From: Fibrobacterota bacterium
GTDB taxonomy: Bacteria > Fibrobacterota > Chitinivibrionia > Chitinivibrionales > Chitinispirillaceae
Direction of reading: 5' to 3'
NCBI GenBank assembly: GCA_023459055.1
Contig: JAEWVR010000025.1
Span: 186,001 to 250,000 of the forward strand
DNA length: 64,000 nucleotides
Shown in pieces: positions 8,387 through 17,451 of this stretch. The position numbers and the translations under genes are program-made. The notes beneath the pieces are model-generated. The model made no database searches, had not been told where the DNA came from, and was given only the letters and a program-made list of their open reading frames with translations. Within the stretch, counting starts at the first letter, position 1, and the number at the start of each line of letters is the position of its first letter.

Positions 8387-10474
8387 TTAGATTTTAAATT
8401 GCGACAACAGTTTTTTAAGTCCGTCAGAAAGTTGCGATAAATCGGATGCATTTGTTTTGACACTTACAACACCCTGTGCAGTATCTGCAAGCGAATTGCT
8501 TACGGCACCTATTTTTGCCGATACTTCTGATAATCCGGATGCAGATTCAGCTACATTCCTGGAAACCTCTTTCGCACCTGTATTGACACCGTTTACATTT
8601 CTGGAGATTTCATTAACAGTAGCGCTTTGTTCTTCAACCGCACTCACAATATTCTGGGATATCATATTAACTTCTTCAATAACACGTGTGACCTCTTCAA
8701 TTGTGTGAACTGCAGATCCGGTATTAAGCTGAATTTCATCAATCTGCGTCTTAATCTCCTGAGTTGCATCAGATGTCTGCTTTGCCAGTTCTTTTACTTC
8801 TGCGGCAACTACATTAAAACCTTTGCCCGCCTCTCCGGCAGAAGCTGCTTCGATTGTTGCATTCAGTGCTAAAAGATTGGTTTGATCTGCAATATCCCCG
8901 ATTATCTCGATAATGTGACTGATAGATTCAGCTGTAGCTCCAAGCTGATTCATAACTTCTTTGCTTTTCTGCGCGTACCTGTTTGCTTCCGAGGCAATGG
9001 TAAGTTCCTTCTGACAATTCTTTGATACTTCATTCAATGAAGCACTCATCTCTTCAATTGCAGCTGCAACTGCATGTGTTGAACCTGACATCTCTTCCGC
9101 CGATGATGAGACCTGCTTCACATTCACGGTTGCCTGCTCTGTTGATGCTGCAACAGATGTTGTCTGTGAACTGATCTCTTCTGTATTGGATGCTATCTGA
9201 TTAGAAATAGTCGAAAGACTTGATGCGGAATTTGCGATAGAATCAGCACTTTGCATGATAGATTGTATCAGTCCCTGTAATTTCTGAATAAAGTTATTAA
9301 AATACATTGCCATATCCCCGATCTCATCATGCGATGTAACCTCTAACCTTTTCGTCAGATCCCCGTTCCCTTCGGAAATATCTTTTAGCATCATTGCTGT
9401 GATGCGAATAGGAGTAGTAATTTTTTTAGAGATAAACATTATCGCAATTGAAATAAATATCAAAACTAAAATGCCAATAGTAATAGTGAAATACAGCATT
9501 GATGTAACAGGGGCCAGCACTTTATTCATCGGAATGCCAATTGCAAACGACCAGGGAGTAATTGAGTTTCCCAGAACAACCGGAACAGCAATCGTCTGCA
9601 ATGTCGATTTTAATTGTTTTGAATGGATTGACAGATAATATGGTTTACCGGCAGCAACTGCATCAGCAAAGTTATCAGCAGCATTTCCAACAACTGCTTT
9701 TTCTGTTTCACGCATATTTTTTCCCAGTTTTGACTTGTCAAAGTGCGCAACCACAATACCTTTATTGCTTAATATGGCAGATATTCCAGTCTCATAAGGT
9801 TTTATTTGTTCAACGAGTTGTTGTAATTGTGATACTTCTATATCGATACCAACGACACCTATAGTCTGACCACCTTTTTTAATCGGTATAGAAATGGTTG
9901 TCAGTAAAAATTTTCTGTCTCCAATAGTATAAAAATAGGGATCAATGATTGACTCGTGACCACTCCTGAGAGGTGTTTGATAAAAATCCCCCTCCCCGGC
10001 ATTTTCATAGCCGATAACCGGATCAAGCATTATCTGACCACTACCCCGATTCCAGTAGGGAACAAATCTGCCAGTGTTATCAGATCCATTCGAATTGATA
10101 TACTTAGCATCCGCTCCATCAAGAGCATTGGGTTCCCAGCAAGTCCAGATTCCCAAATAATCCTTGTTTTTCTCAAGAAGCCCCTTCAACAAACTGTTAT
10201 AGAGTTCGCGTCTTTTAGATACTTCCACACGTTCATATTGTTCCATAACTCCAGCTAATGTTCTCGCTTCGTCCATAACAGTTTCAATCTCAGATTCTAT
10301 CTGTCTGGCATATTTCTCTGTAAGATTCTGAGCATTCTCCATAGCTGTTGCCCGTTGAAGTGAACTTGAGCGGTAATAGGTGAATCCCGACAGCAGAGCA
10401 ATCCCTGTACAACAAATTGAAATAACGAGAACATTCAGTTTTTTTCCGATAGAAATAGTTGCAGTTTTTTTCAT
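8387..10474 (-). CDS. Methyl-accepting chemotaxis protein with dCache sensor
   Basis: 695-residue transmembrane chemoreceptor. Residues 12-33 form the first membrane helix; 40 to about 305 are a periplasmic double-Cache domain with the typical GRFVPYWNRG, DFYQTPLRSGHESIIDPYFY and GVVGIDIEVSQL blocks. A second helix (VLIFISIAIMFISKKITTPI) leads into HAMP (ITTPIRITAMMLKDISEGNGDLTKRL). The cytoplasmic coiled coil holds the signalling hairpin EIIGDIADQTNLLALNATIE and AAEVKELAKQTSDATQEIK. There is no C-terminal CheR-binding pentapeptide. Cache receptors of this shape often sense amino acids or organic acids, but the ligand cannot be read from the sequence. It is a single gene, separate from the cbi operon. 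The 10475-10828 gap to the next gene holds the divergent start regions; no clear promoter recognised. Confidence 0.93.
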   Translation of the reverse strand: MKKTATISIGKKLNVLVISICCTGIALLSGFTYYRSSSLQRATAMENAQNLTEKYARQIESEIETVMDEARTLAGVMEQYERVEVSKRRELYNSLLKGLLEKNKDYLGIWTCWEPNALDGADAKYINSNGSDNTGRFVPYWNRGSGQIMLDPVIGYENAGEGDFYQTPLRSGHESIIDPYFYTIGDRKFLLTTISIPIKKGGQTIGVVGIDIEVSQLQQLVEQIKPYETGISAILSNKGIVVAHFDKSKLGKNMRETEKAVVGNAADNFADAVAAGKPYYLSIHSKQLKSTLQTIAVPVVLGNSITPWSFAIGIPMNKVLAPVTSMLYFTITIGILVLIFISIAIMFISKKITTPIRITAMMLKDISEGNGDLTKRLEVTSHDEIGDMAMYFNNFIQKLQGLIQSIMQSADSIANSASSLSTISNQIASNTEEISSQTTSVAASTEQATVNVKQVSSSAEEMSGSTHAVAAAIEEMSASLNEVSKNCQKELTIASEANRYAQKSKEVMNQLGATAESISHIIEIIGDIADQTNLLALNATIEAASAGEAGKGFNVVAAEVKELAKQTSDATQEIKTQIDEIQLNTGSAVHTIEEVTRVIEEVNMISQNIVSAVEEQSATVNEISRNVNGVNTGAKEVSRNVAESASGLSEVSAKIGAVSNSLADTAQGVVSVKTNASDLSQLSDGLKKLLSQFKI

Positions 10475-10828
10475 ATCCTATATTCCATTAGTAAAGTAAT
10501 ACTGGTTGCTGTTTTTATCAATATGATATATACCTATATCGAGTGATAATAGAAAAATGATTGGTACACATCTGTAAAATTTTATAATATCTTCACAACA
10601 TAATCCAGTGAGAACTTCCATTCGTTGCAATGCCGGTGTTAAAATAATCTTGAATCGGGTTCAATCGAAAATATGAGTCGTGTACAGCTTTCTAAACAGT
10701 TTTGTAAAAAGTTGTCGCAGCATATTTTCAGGTACTATATTTATACCGCACATGAAAACAGATCAGAATTTCTGAGAAACATGCAGACTAATGCAATGTT
10801 TAGGGATAAATATAAAGGATTACAAACT

Positions 10829-12160
10829 ATGAAATCAGTATTATTCAATAAATTATCAGTATTGATCTATTCGATTACGTTGATTTTAAGTCTCTCTGGC
10901 AGCCAGACGGAATGCCTTGCCAAACCCGCTCCTGAGTCATCCGGCAGGTTCGGGTACCAGGCATTAAAAATAAACAACCGTTTTGTTGATCAGAAGATCT
11001 TTCTCGAAGAGAGGAACCATTTCTTCAGGCGCTGGAAAGCAAATCCCGAAATGATGTACAAAAGCGAAGAGGAACGGATGGATTTACTGCTCGAAGATAT
11101 TATCGATCGGGTGGTAGTGGAGGATTATTTGCGAAACCGGTCAGGAATTACAATTACCCATGATGAAACAAGTAAGTATATTAACCAGTATATCAGACCC
11201 AACTGTCCATCACCGGAGGAATTTGCCTCCTGTCTGCATGAAAAGGGATATGATAATGAGCGTGACCTGCACAATGATATCGAACTCTACCTGATTAAAA
11301 GAACCTATTTTGTCAAGCTTGCAAAAGAGGCGGGACAAACGATCCCCCGTCAGGAACTGGATAGTCTGTTCCGTAAACATGTTGATGATAACCGGTTTGT
11401 TGTGACCCGTCAGATAGTTATAGCTGATCTGGATACCACCAAAGCGCAGGAGCTTGCACTTGACCTGTACCGTCAGTGCGGAAGTGGTGCTGATTTCAGC
11501 ACTCTGGCCGCACAGTATTCATCGGATGAACAAACGCGATCTGCCGGTGGTCTGAATCCTTTGATGTCAAGATCCGGGTTTGATTCAGTTGTCGCTGATA
11601 GAGTATTTTCTGCCCAACCGGGCGAAGTACTTCCTCCTGTCAAACACGGGCTTCACTATTTACTTATCAAGGTTGAAAAGTTTATCAGCACCAGTCATCC
11701 GGAAGCAGAATTCGCCGATATGCTGTTACTTAAAAAATTTGGTGATTCGGAGCTTTACAAAAAGTGGATTGCGGAAATCAAATTAAAAACATCAATCTCG
11801 ATTACCGATCCATCCCTCAAAGTGTACCGTTTATACCGCAGCGGTCACTATGATAAGGCCGGTGCACTTTACGAAAAGCTATACCGGAAACATCATGATG
11901 AATTCCATTTGAAACGGGCAATTGAAAGCTTTGAGAAAGCAGGAAAAATAGCTAAGCAGCTCCGACTGGCACAAACCGGTATAACTACCTATCCGGAGAA
12001 TCTTATTTACCCCTTGATTAAAGCGGAATGCCTGTATCGTCAGGGGCGAACCAGTGAGGCACGTACGCTACTGCAGGAGATAGAACTCTGCTCACAGGGT
12101 AGTGTGTATTTTACCGATCTGTTAGCGAAAACCCGCGCGAAACTTGGAATTGATAAGTGA
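10829..12160 (+). CDS. Secreted parvulin-type peptidyl-prolyl isomerase with C-terminal helical repeats
   Basis: 443-residue SurA/PpiC-like protein. The ATG at 10829 is chosen because an AAAGGA ribosome site lies 8 bases upstream and a clear signal peptide follows (MKSVLFNKLSVLIYSITLIL); the frame could begin at 10673, but that would bury the signal peptide. Residues 40-170 form the helical SurA-N-like part. Residues 190-287 form the parvulin domain, with FSTLAAQYSSDEQTRSAGGL and the closing GLHYLLIKVEKF. The last 110 residues look like TPR-type repeats (YDKAGALYEKLYRK). It probably assists folding of outer-membrane or exported proteins. It is a monocistronic gene. Confidence 0.88.
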   Translation: MKSVLFNKLSVLIYSITLILSLSGSQTECLAKPAPESSGRFGYQALKINNRFVDQKIFLEERNHFFRRWKANPEMMYKSEEERMDLLLEDIIDRVVVEDYLRNRSGITITHDETSKYINQYIRPNCPSPEEFASCLHEKGYDNERDLHNDIELYLIKRTYFVKLAKEAGQTIPRQELDSLFRKHVDDNRFVVTRQIVIADLDTTKAQELALDLYRQCGSGADFSTLAAQYSSDEQTRSAGGLNPLMSRSGFDSVVADRVFSAQPGEVLPPVKHGLHYLLIKVEKFISTSHPEAEFADMLLLKKFGDSELYKKWIAEIKLKTSISITDPSLKVYRLYRSGHYDKAGALYEKLYRKHHDEFHLKRAIESFEKAGKIAKQLRLAQTGITTYPENLIYPLIKAECLYRQGRTSEARTLLQEIELCSQGSVYFTDLLAKTRAKLGIDK

Positions 12161-12621
12161 ACACACCTGTCCGGCTTTACTACAACTGTAGAATCATGTA
12201 TTGATGGTAAACTGGAACAGAGCAGCAGTCTATTTTTGTTGCACCTAAAGAGTATACTCTGGTTCAAATATGTAATTCAAAAGTAAAAGAATTCAATTAT
12301 GTAATACTTTAAAAAACTTGTTTCCGGATTTCCGCAGTTTTTTAAACATTGATCACTTCATATATGCAGCTGATATCTTTCAATACATTAACTGTTTTAC
12401 CGGTAGTTTCCTTTAACCGGAATGCAGAATCAATGTATGAACTGACCACTATATAAATTCTCTAAATATCAATTACATTCAATTGGTACACTATTTGATG
12501 TAAATAATACGTAAGCTACAGAAGTAATATATATTGCTGATCTGGTGAAACAGTTGGTACTCAATCCGGCTTAAATAAAAATAGCCTGTAAGAGCTCATG
12601 TACAACCTGGAGAATTTATCC
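12161..12621. other. Intergenic region, no gene seen
   Basis: AT-rich 460 bases between the isomerase gene and the binding-protein-like gene on the same strand. I found no convincing terminator, RNA or coding frame. A sequence near 12494 (TTGGTACACTATTTGATG) resembles a sigma-54 element but lacks the required GC dinucleotide. Confidence 0.4.
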
Positions 12622-13839
12622 ATGTCTGAAATATCACTACATACATCAATCCATTCACTATTAACTGCGACACCAGCGATCTCATCGGTTTTTATAAAAT
12701 ATGGTTTTACACAATTTACAGATTCTTTTTTTGTAAAAAAAATCGGACCATTTTTAAAACTGGAGACGTTTCTCCGTTACAACAATATTAACGCTGAGGA
12801 TTTCATACGTGAATGTAATGATATTCTAAAATTGCAGAAAAATATTGATACGGCTGACTACTCAACGATTTCTGGATCAACCTTATTTGCACTGCTGCCA
12901 TGCGGACTAAAAAATCCGTTAGATCAGGCTATCACCTCTTTTATGCAGCAAAATAACACACCTCTTTTTAACTATATTGTCGAGGGCAATGTGAATCATG
13001 AGCTATCGTATTACCCATATATAAATTCGATTGATTCTGTTGAAGAACTGCCGGAGGTCATCATAAGCTCAGATCTCAATTCATTTTATCATCACCGGTT
13101 TCTTAATTTTCTGGCGAAAAAAGATACATTTGTAAATGCTAACACTGCAATGAACCCACGTTTTGAGTCGATTGGTTATGCAGACCCGTTCAATACATTT
13201 ACCATGTTCAGTGCAAATCCTCTTGTCATTGTTCATGCAAAAAATTCGTCCACGGTAGTTGACACTCCACAATCATGGGAAATGCTGTTCAATGATTGTT
13301 ATCACAAATCAATTGCAATGAGAGGTGATAATGATTTCTTTTGTTCCGGAGTTCTGGTTCCACTTTACAAAATGTTTGGAATCGATAATGTTCTTCACCT
13401 GGCATCAAATGTCTGCACTGGTTTACATCCATCACAAATGATTAAAATGATAGATTCATCTGTAAAGGATATCCCCCCTCTTTATATTATGCCGCTCTTC
13501 TTTGCACAAAAAATAAAAAACATAGATAGAGTGGAGATAATTTATCCGCAAGAGGGAGCACTTATTAGCCCGGTACAGTTACTTATTAAAAAAAGTGCAG
13601 CAGATAAGACCGCATTTATCACTGACTTTCTTCTTGGAAGAGAACTTCAGCAGCACTGTGCAAACAATTTTTTCCCATCGTTTCATCCCGAAGTAACTAA
13701 TTGTATACCGGACACAACTCCGTTGTATTGGGTTGGATGGAACTTTATTTATTGCAATGATATCGGACAGATAAAAGAGACATTGCGAATTAAGTTCACT
13801 GAAGAATTTTTACGAACGGGGAAAAGAGAATGCGTTTAA
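12622..13839 (+). CDS. Cytosolic ABC-binding-protein-like protein with N-terminal DUF1858-like segment
   Basis: 405 residues. The ATG at 12622 has GGAG nine bases upstream; an in-frame ATG at 12598 has a weaker site. There is no signal peptide or lipobox. Residues 8-60 (IHSLLTATPAISSVFIKYGF) match the pattern of DUF1858 small helical domains. The rest resembles the periplasmic-binding-protein fold of Fe3+/oxyanion ABC systems (PEVIISSDLNSFYHHRF; PLVIVHAKNSSTVV; IYPQEGALISPVQLLIKK). A binding protein kept in the cytosol beside a GTPase and an ABC ATPase without permease suggests intracellular metal or oxyanion handling rather than uptake. The molybdenum-related genes next door hint at the substrate. 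Function is inference. Confidence 0.72.
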   Translation: MSEISLHTSIHSLLTATPAISSVFIKYGFTQFTDSFFVKKIGPFLKLETFLRYNNINAEDFIRECNDILKLQKNIDTADYSTISGSTLFALLPCGLKNPLDQAITSFMQQNNTPLFNYIVEGNVNHELSYYPYINSIDSVEELPEVIISSDLNSFYHHRFLNFLAKKDTFVNANTAMNPRFESIGYADPFNTFTMFSANPLVIVHAKNSSTVVDTPQSWEMLFNDCYHKSIAMRGDNDFFCSGVLVPLYKMFGIDNVLHLASNVCTGLHPSQMIKMIDSSVKDIPPLYIMPLFFAQKIKNIDRVEIIYPQEGALISPVQLLIKKSAADKTAFITDFLLGRELQQHCANNFFPSFHPEVTNCIPDTTPLYWVGWNFIYCNDIGQIKETLRIKFTEEFLRTGKRECV

Positions 13840-14519
13840 TTACCGTAGCCGGACCACCATCATCGGGAAAAACATCAGTAATTATCAAAGCCTTTGATAT
13901 ACTGAAATCACGTAAGATCAATGCCGGTGTTGTAAAATTCGATTGTCTGTACTCCGACGATGATAAGCTGTATCATCAGGCCGGTATACCTGTATGTAAA
14001 GGTTTATCAGGAGTTCTCTGTCCTGACCACTACTTTGTCAGTAATATCGATAAGGTATTTGAGTGGTCGGAAAAGCATTCTTTTGATCTTGTCATAATAG
14101 AGAGTGCCGGGCTTTGCAACCGCTGTTCGCCGCACATTAAAAACATTCTATCGATATGCGTTATTGACAACCTGAGCGGACTTCACACTCCGGGAAAAAT
14201 CGGACCGATGCTTAAACTCGCAGATATTGTAGCAATAACCAAAGGTGATATCGTATCTCAGGCAGAACGGGAGGTTTTTGCCTATCGGACACAAACTGTC
14301 GCACCCGGAGCAAAAATTCTTCAGGTAAATGGTCGCAATGGACAGGGAACACTACTGCTTGCTCAATTAATGTCAGACAGTCAGGAATTGACCGGTACAT
14401 ATACTGATCTGAGACTTCGTTTTCCGATGCCTGCGGCTTTATGTTCATACTGTCTTGGTGAAACCCGTATCGGTACAGATTATCAGATCGGTCAATTTAA
14501 AAAGCTTGTGATTGATTGA
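13830..14519 (+). CDS. HypB/UreG/CobW-type metal-chaperone GTPase-like protein
   Basis: 229-residue P-loop protein with Walker A GPPSSGKTSV at the extreme N-terminus, a switch/Walker-B-like stretch FDLVIIESAGLCNRCSPH, ICVIDNLSG, and VAITKGD in the place of the NKxD guanine motif. This order is that of SIMIBI-class G proteins that load metals (HypB, UreG). Cysteines cluster in CNRC, in CPDH and in the C-terminal CSYC, plausible metal ligands. It overlaps the preceding gene by ten bases and is followed after 14 bases by the ABC ATPase, so the three are one operon. Nickel-enzyme maturation is the family norm, but no nickel enzyme is present here. Confidence 0.78.
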   Translation: MRLITVAGPPSSGKTSVIIKAFDILKSRKINAGVVKFDCLYSDDDKLYHQAGIPVCKGLSGVLCPDHYFVSNIDKVFEWSEKHSFDLVIIESAGLCNRCSPHIKNILSICVIDNLSGLHTPGKIGPMLKLADIVAITKGDIVSQAEREVFAYRTQTVAPGAKILQVNGRNGQGTLLLAQLMSDSQELTGTYTDLRLRFPMPAALCSYCLGETRIGTDYQIGQFKKLVID

Positions 14520-14533
14520 CAGGATTATATACA

Positions 14534-15553
14534 ATGACTATCGATATATCTATTTTAAAACAACCCGTTTCAAAACTCTTATCAACATACCCGGTACTTG
14601 AATCGGTATTGCTGGAATCAGGAATTGAAGTAACATCCGAACAACATTCAACGCTCGGATCTGTTCTTGAACTTTACGAAATAAAAAGCCATGAACAGCT
14701 TGATTCATTTGTTCATCAACTGCAGCATCGCTATGATACGCTTACATCCCTTCTCTCCAGGGAGTTTTTTGTTAAGACAATTGAAATTTGTGCCGGTACC
14801 GATAAAGATGGAAATGTTGAGAGTGTACAGTCACTTATATTGCAGCCGGGTGATCTTCTCTCAGTAATCGGCCCGACAGGATCAGGTAAAAGCAGATTAC
14901 TGGCTGATATTGAATGGCTTGCCAATGCAGACACTCCCAGTAAAAGAACAGTTTTACTAAATGGGACTACGGCAGAGATGATGCGTTCCGGAGCCGGGTA
15001 CCGTGGAAATCTTATTGCACAACTCTCACAGACTATGTCATTTGTCATGGATTCCACCGTTGAAGAACTTTTACAGCTTCATGTTGAAAGCAGAGGGCGT
15101 AAGAGGGACCTTGTCGCGGCTACCATTGATGCAGCAAATGTACTGTCCGGTGAACGGTTTACAAAATCAACACAGCTGAACAGTTTGAGCGGCGGTCAGA
15201 CACGGGCACTCATGGTTGCCGACACGGCACTGATCAGCAGTTCCCCTATTGTTCTCATTGATGAAATTGAGAATGCAGGAATTGACAGAATAAAGGCATT
15301 CAACCTGCTGACATCAAATGACAAAATCGTGCTTCTTGCAACACATGATCCGATTCTGGCGCTCACTGCCCCCAGAAGACTTTGTATGCGTAACGGTTCA
15401 ATGCGAAATATCCGATATACAACTGATCAGGAGACTTCTATTTTATCAAAGCTTGAATATCTCGATTCTATCTATATGAAGATTCGTCATGAACTAAGGC
15501 ATGATCTCCCGATCACACCATTTGATTTAACCATAAAGGAAAAGGATCATTAA
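14534..15553 (+). CDS. ABC-type ATPase with N-terminal DUF1858-like segment, no cognate permease
   Basis: 339 residues. Starting at the ATG at 14534 (ACAGGA eight bases upstream) rather than a TTG at 14516. Residues 4-60 repeat the DUF1858-like pattern found at the start of the first gene of this operon (VSKLLSTYPVLESVLLESGI). The ATPase follows: GPTGSGKSRLL near residue 113, LNSLSGGQTRALMV near 217, IVLIDEIENAG near 238 and LLATHDP. The Q-loop region and spacing are normal, so it should hydrolyse ATP, but no membrane-spanning partner lies in the cluster. The shared N-terminal domain suggests that the ATPase and the binding-protein-like protein bind a common partner. Confidence 0.8.
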   Translation: MTIDISILKQPVSKLLSTYPVLESVLLESGIEVTSEQHSTLGSVLELYEIKSHEQLDSFVHQLQHRYDTLTSLLSREFFVKTIEICAGTDKDGNVESVQSLILQPGDLLSVIGPTGSGKSRLLADIEWLANADTPSKRTVLLNGTTAEMMRSGAGYRGNLIAQLSQTMSFVMDSTVEELLQLHVESRGRKRDLVAATIDAANVLSGERFTKSTQLNSLSGGQTRALMVADTALISSSPIVLIDEIENAGIDRIKAFNLLTSNDKIVLLATHDPILALTAPRRLCMRNGSMRNIRYTTDQETSILSKLEYLDSIYMKIRHELRHDLPITPFDLTIKEKDH

Positions 15554-16011
15554 TGAGTACGGTTATATTTTTCGAGAAACCCGGATGTACCGGAAATGCA
15601 CGGCAAATTGCGTTATTGCAGGCAGCAGGTCATCAGGTTGTTATAAAAGATCTGCTGATTTATAATTTTTCAAGAAGTGAACTGCGTTCCTATTTTGGTT
15701 CACTTCCCGTGAAAGATTGGTTTAATACCTCATCACCAAAAATAAAATCCGGTGAAATTGATCCATCATCATTTACAGAAGAAACAGCACTTGATCTGAT
15801 GCTTTCGGAGCCACTGTTTATCCGTCGTCCGTTAATGGAAATTGACGGTACACGATATGCCGGTTTTGATATCGAACGCCTTGAAGCAGCTGGTATCAAT
15901 TGTAAACAGAATCCACGGTTTAAAATTCTTGACGGACAGGATCTCGACCGGTGCCCCGGTGATCAGATGGGGATTAAGTGTGATGCTCCGAGAGGTGATC
16001 CTAAGTTGTAA
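15553..16011 (+). CDS. ArsC/Spx-fold nitrogenase-associated-type protein
   Basis: 152 residues of thioredoxin-like ArsC fold. It begins VIFFEKPGCTGNARQIALLQ, where the single Cys followed by two residues and Asn matches the family of nitrogenase-associated ArsC-like proteins (CxxN), not the classical arsenate reductase CxxS/TCR. It continues LRSYFGSLPVKDWFNTSSPKI and PLFIRRPLMEIDG, conserved in the family. Starts on the base where the ATPase gene ends. Proteins of this kind are found in nif operons with unknown function, supporting a link to Mo/Fe-S cofactors. The gap to the molbindin gene (16012-16254) is AT-rich with TTGACA at 16194 as a possible -35 but no good -10. Confidence 0.82.
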   Translation: MSTVIFFEKPGCTGNARQIALLQAAGHQVVIKDLLIYNFSRSELRSYFGSLPVKDWFNTSSPKIKSGEIDPSSFTEETALDLMLSEPLFIRRPLMEIDGTRYAGFDIERLEAAGINCKQNPRFKILDGQDLDRCPGDQMGIKCDAPRGDPKL

Positions 16012-16254
16012 ATAAGTGTTTTTGTAATAAGGACTCACCATCACTCAATACATCACATCTGCACCTTGACACTCATTATAATTCATATAAATATTTTGAA
16101 TATTTTATGGATTATTATTAATTCAGTTTGTCTATTTAAACAATTCTGTACTTATTTGTTTTTATATTGACCACTAATTCTTATTCTATTATTTTGACAA
16201 TGTTTTAAACTATAGCAACTTTGTCAGATGAGTTTTTTTTAAAGGAGAATGTTT

Positions 16255-16464
16255 ATGAAAATCAGTGCACGCAATGTACTTAAAGGTAAAGTCAAAGCAA
16301 TCAATCCTGGTGCAGTTACATCAGAAGTTATTATCGAAGTAGCCCCTGGAGTTGAAGTAACAGCATCAATTACAAAGAAATCTGCTGAAGATCTCAATTT
16401 GTCTGTTGGTAAAGAAGCCTATGCTGTTATCAAGTCATCAAGTGTAATGGTCGGCGTTGATTGA
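16255..16464 (+). CDS. mop: Molbindin (Mop), single-domain molybdate/tungstate-binding protein
   Basis: 69 residues, a single TOBE/Mop domain: ISARNVLKGKVKAINPGAVT, VIIEVAPGVEVTASITKKSA and the closing YAVIKSSSVMVGVD. Proteins of this size assemble into hexamers that bind molybdate or tungstate and buffer it in the cytosol. The ATG at 16255 is chosen because AAAGGAG ends seven bases before it; an ATG at 16249 lies only one base from the ribosome site. It stands between the GTPase/ATPase cluster and the convergent molybdenum operon, tying both to the same metal. Confidence 0.92.
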   Translation: MKISARNVLKGKVKAINPGAVTSEVIIEVAPGVEVTASITKKSAEDLNLSVGKEAYAVIKSSSVMVGVD

Positions 16465-16488
16465 GTTAATTGATAGTTAATTTATAAA

Positions 16489-16520
16489 GCAGGCACAGCA
16501 TAATTAACAACCGTGCCTGC
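16489..16520. terminator. Hairpin between convergent mop and xdhC
   Basis: A perfect 8-bp stem (GCAGGCAC at 16489-16496, GTGCCTGC at 16513-16520) with a 16-base loop lies between two genes that point at each other. On the minus strand it is followed by TTTATAAATT, on the plus strand by no T run. It probably ends the long minus-strand operon and may also end mop. Confidence 0.55.
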
Positions 16521-16623
16521 CCGTATGACAGAGGAGAGCAATTTTTACTATATTTATTTATTCATATTCCGTCCAGATAATAACTATATTATTGAAATAG
16601 TGTTGCTACGTATTGACTATATA

Positions 16624-17430
16624 TCAATTCCATTTATGACGGAAATGCTCAGGACTACCTCCCTCCATGACAAGAACTATCTCAGCGAGAATTGACAATG
16701 CGATATCCTGAGGAAGGTTCCGCCCTATCCGTAAACCAATCGGTGTATATACCCGTGAATCGATTGTGACATTACGTTCTTTGAGATGCTCCATTATTAT
16801 AGAAACTTTTTTTGGACTGCCGATCATACCGATATAGGGTATTTCAGGAATTTTGACAAGCTGTTCAAGACATACTTCATCAAATTGATGACCATAGGTC
16901 ATGATGACACAAAAACTTTCAACACCCGGTTTACTACTCTCTGCTAATTTTGTAAAGTCACCATAAATCAGGCCGGTTGATTGAGGGAACCGTTCTTCAG
17001 TAAGAAATTCCTTGCGATCATCAAAAACTTTGTAAGGAATTTCAAGTACGTTACAAAGTTTACTTAACTTTTCAGCAATATGTCCGGCACCGAAAATAAT
17101 GATTTCTTTGCGTATAATAACCGGCTCAATAAACACGGTCACTTCACCGCCGCATATACCGCCGCACGGCAATCCGTTCCCGCCATCAGTTTCACCTTTC
17201 AGTGCGAATGATTTTAAAACCGGTTTATTCTCTTTAATGACACTTTCAGCAGCAACCATACATTCATATTCTACGGAACCTCCACCAACCGACCCGGCGA
17301 TGTCACCATCAATATTTATTACCATGGTTGCACCTGCCTGACTAGGTGTGGAACCTTCTGCTTTAACAATAGTCGCAATTGCACACGGTATACCCTTTTT
17401 CTTCCACTCTGTTAAACTTTTCAACCACAT
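16624..17430 (-). CDS. xdhC: XdhC/CoxI-family molybdenum-enzyme maturation factor
   Basis: 268 residues. The N-terminal XdhC/CoxI domain shows CAIATIVKAEGSTPSQAGAT, GDIAGSVGGGSVEYE and LPCGGICGGEVTVFIEP; the C-terminal Rossmann domain begins IIIFGAGHIAEKLSKLC and carries VIMTYGHQFDEVCLEQL and YIGMIGSPKK. The family binds molybdenum cofactor, takes part in its sulfuration, and delivers it to xanthine-dehydrogenase or CO-dehydrogenase-type hydroxylases. No such enzyme is visible in the window, so the client is elsewhere. Last gene of the minus-strand molybdenum operon, 21 bases after tonB. Confidence 0.93.
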   Translation of the reverse strand: MWLKSLTEWKKKGIPCAIATIVKAEGSTPSQAGATMVINIDGDIAGSVGGGSVEYECMVAAESVIKENKPVLKSFALKGETDGGNGLPCGGICGGEVTVFIEPVIIRKEIIIFGAGHIAEKLSKLCNVLEIPYKVFDDRKEFLTEERFPQSTGLIYGDFTKLAESSKPGVESFCVIMTYGHQFDEVCLEQLVKIPEIPYIGMIGSPKKVSIIMEHLKERNVTIDSRVYTPIGLRIGRNLPQDIALSILAEIVLVMEGGSPEHFRHKWN

Positions 17431-17451
17431 TCTGACCTTCCTTATTAATGT

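Noticed and set aside
12494..12511. Sigma-54 promoter for the binding-protein/GTPase/ATPase cluster
   Set aside because: GG is present but the -12 GC is GA, a change that normally abolishes function.
13830..14519. HypB or UreG proper
   Set aside because: No hydrogenase or urease genes are near, the sequence lacks the His-rich tail, and the guanine motif is TKGD.
15553..16011. Arsenate reductase
   Set aside because: The active-site surroundings have CxxN rather than the arsenate-reductase motif, and no ars genes adjoin.
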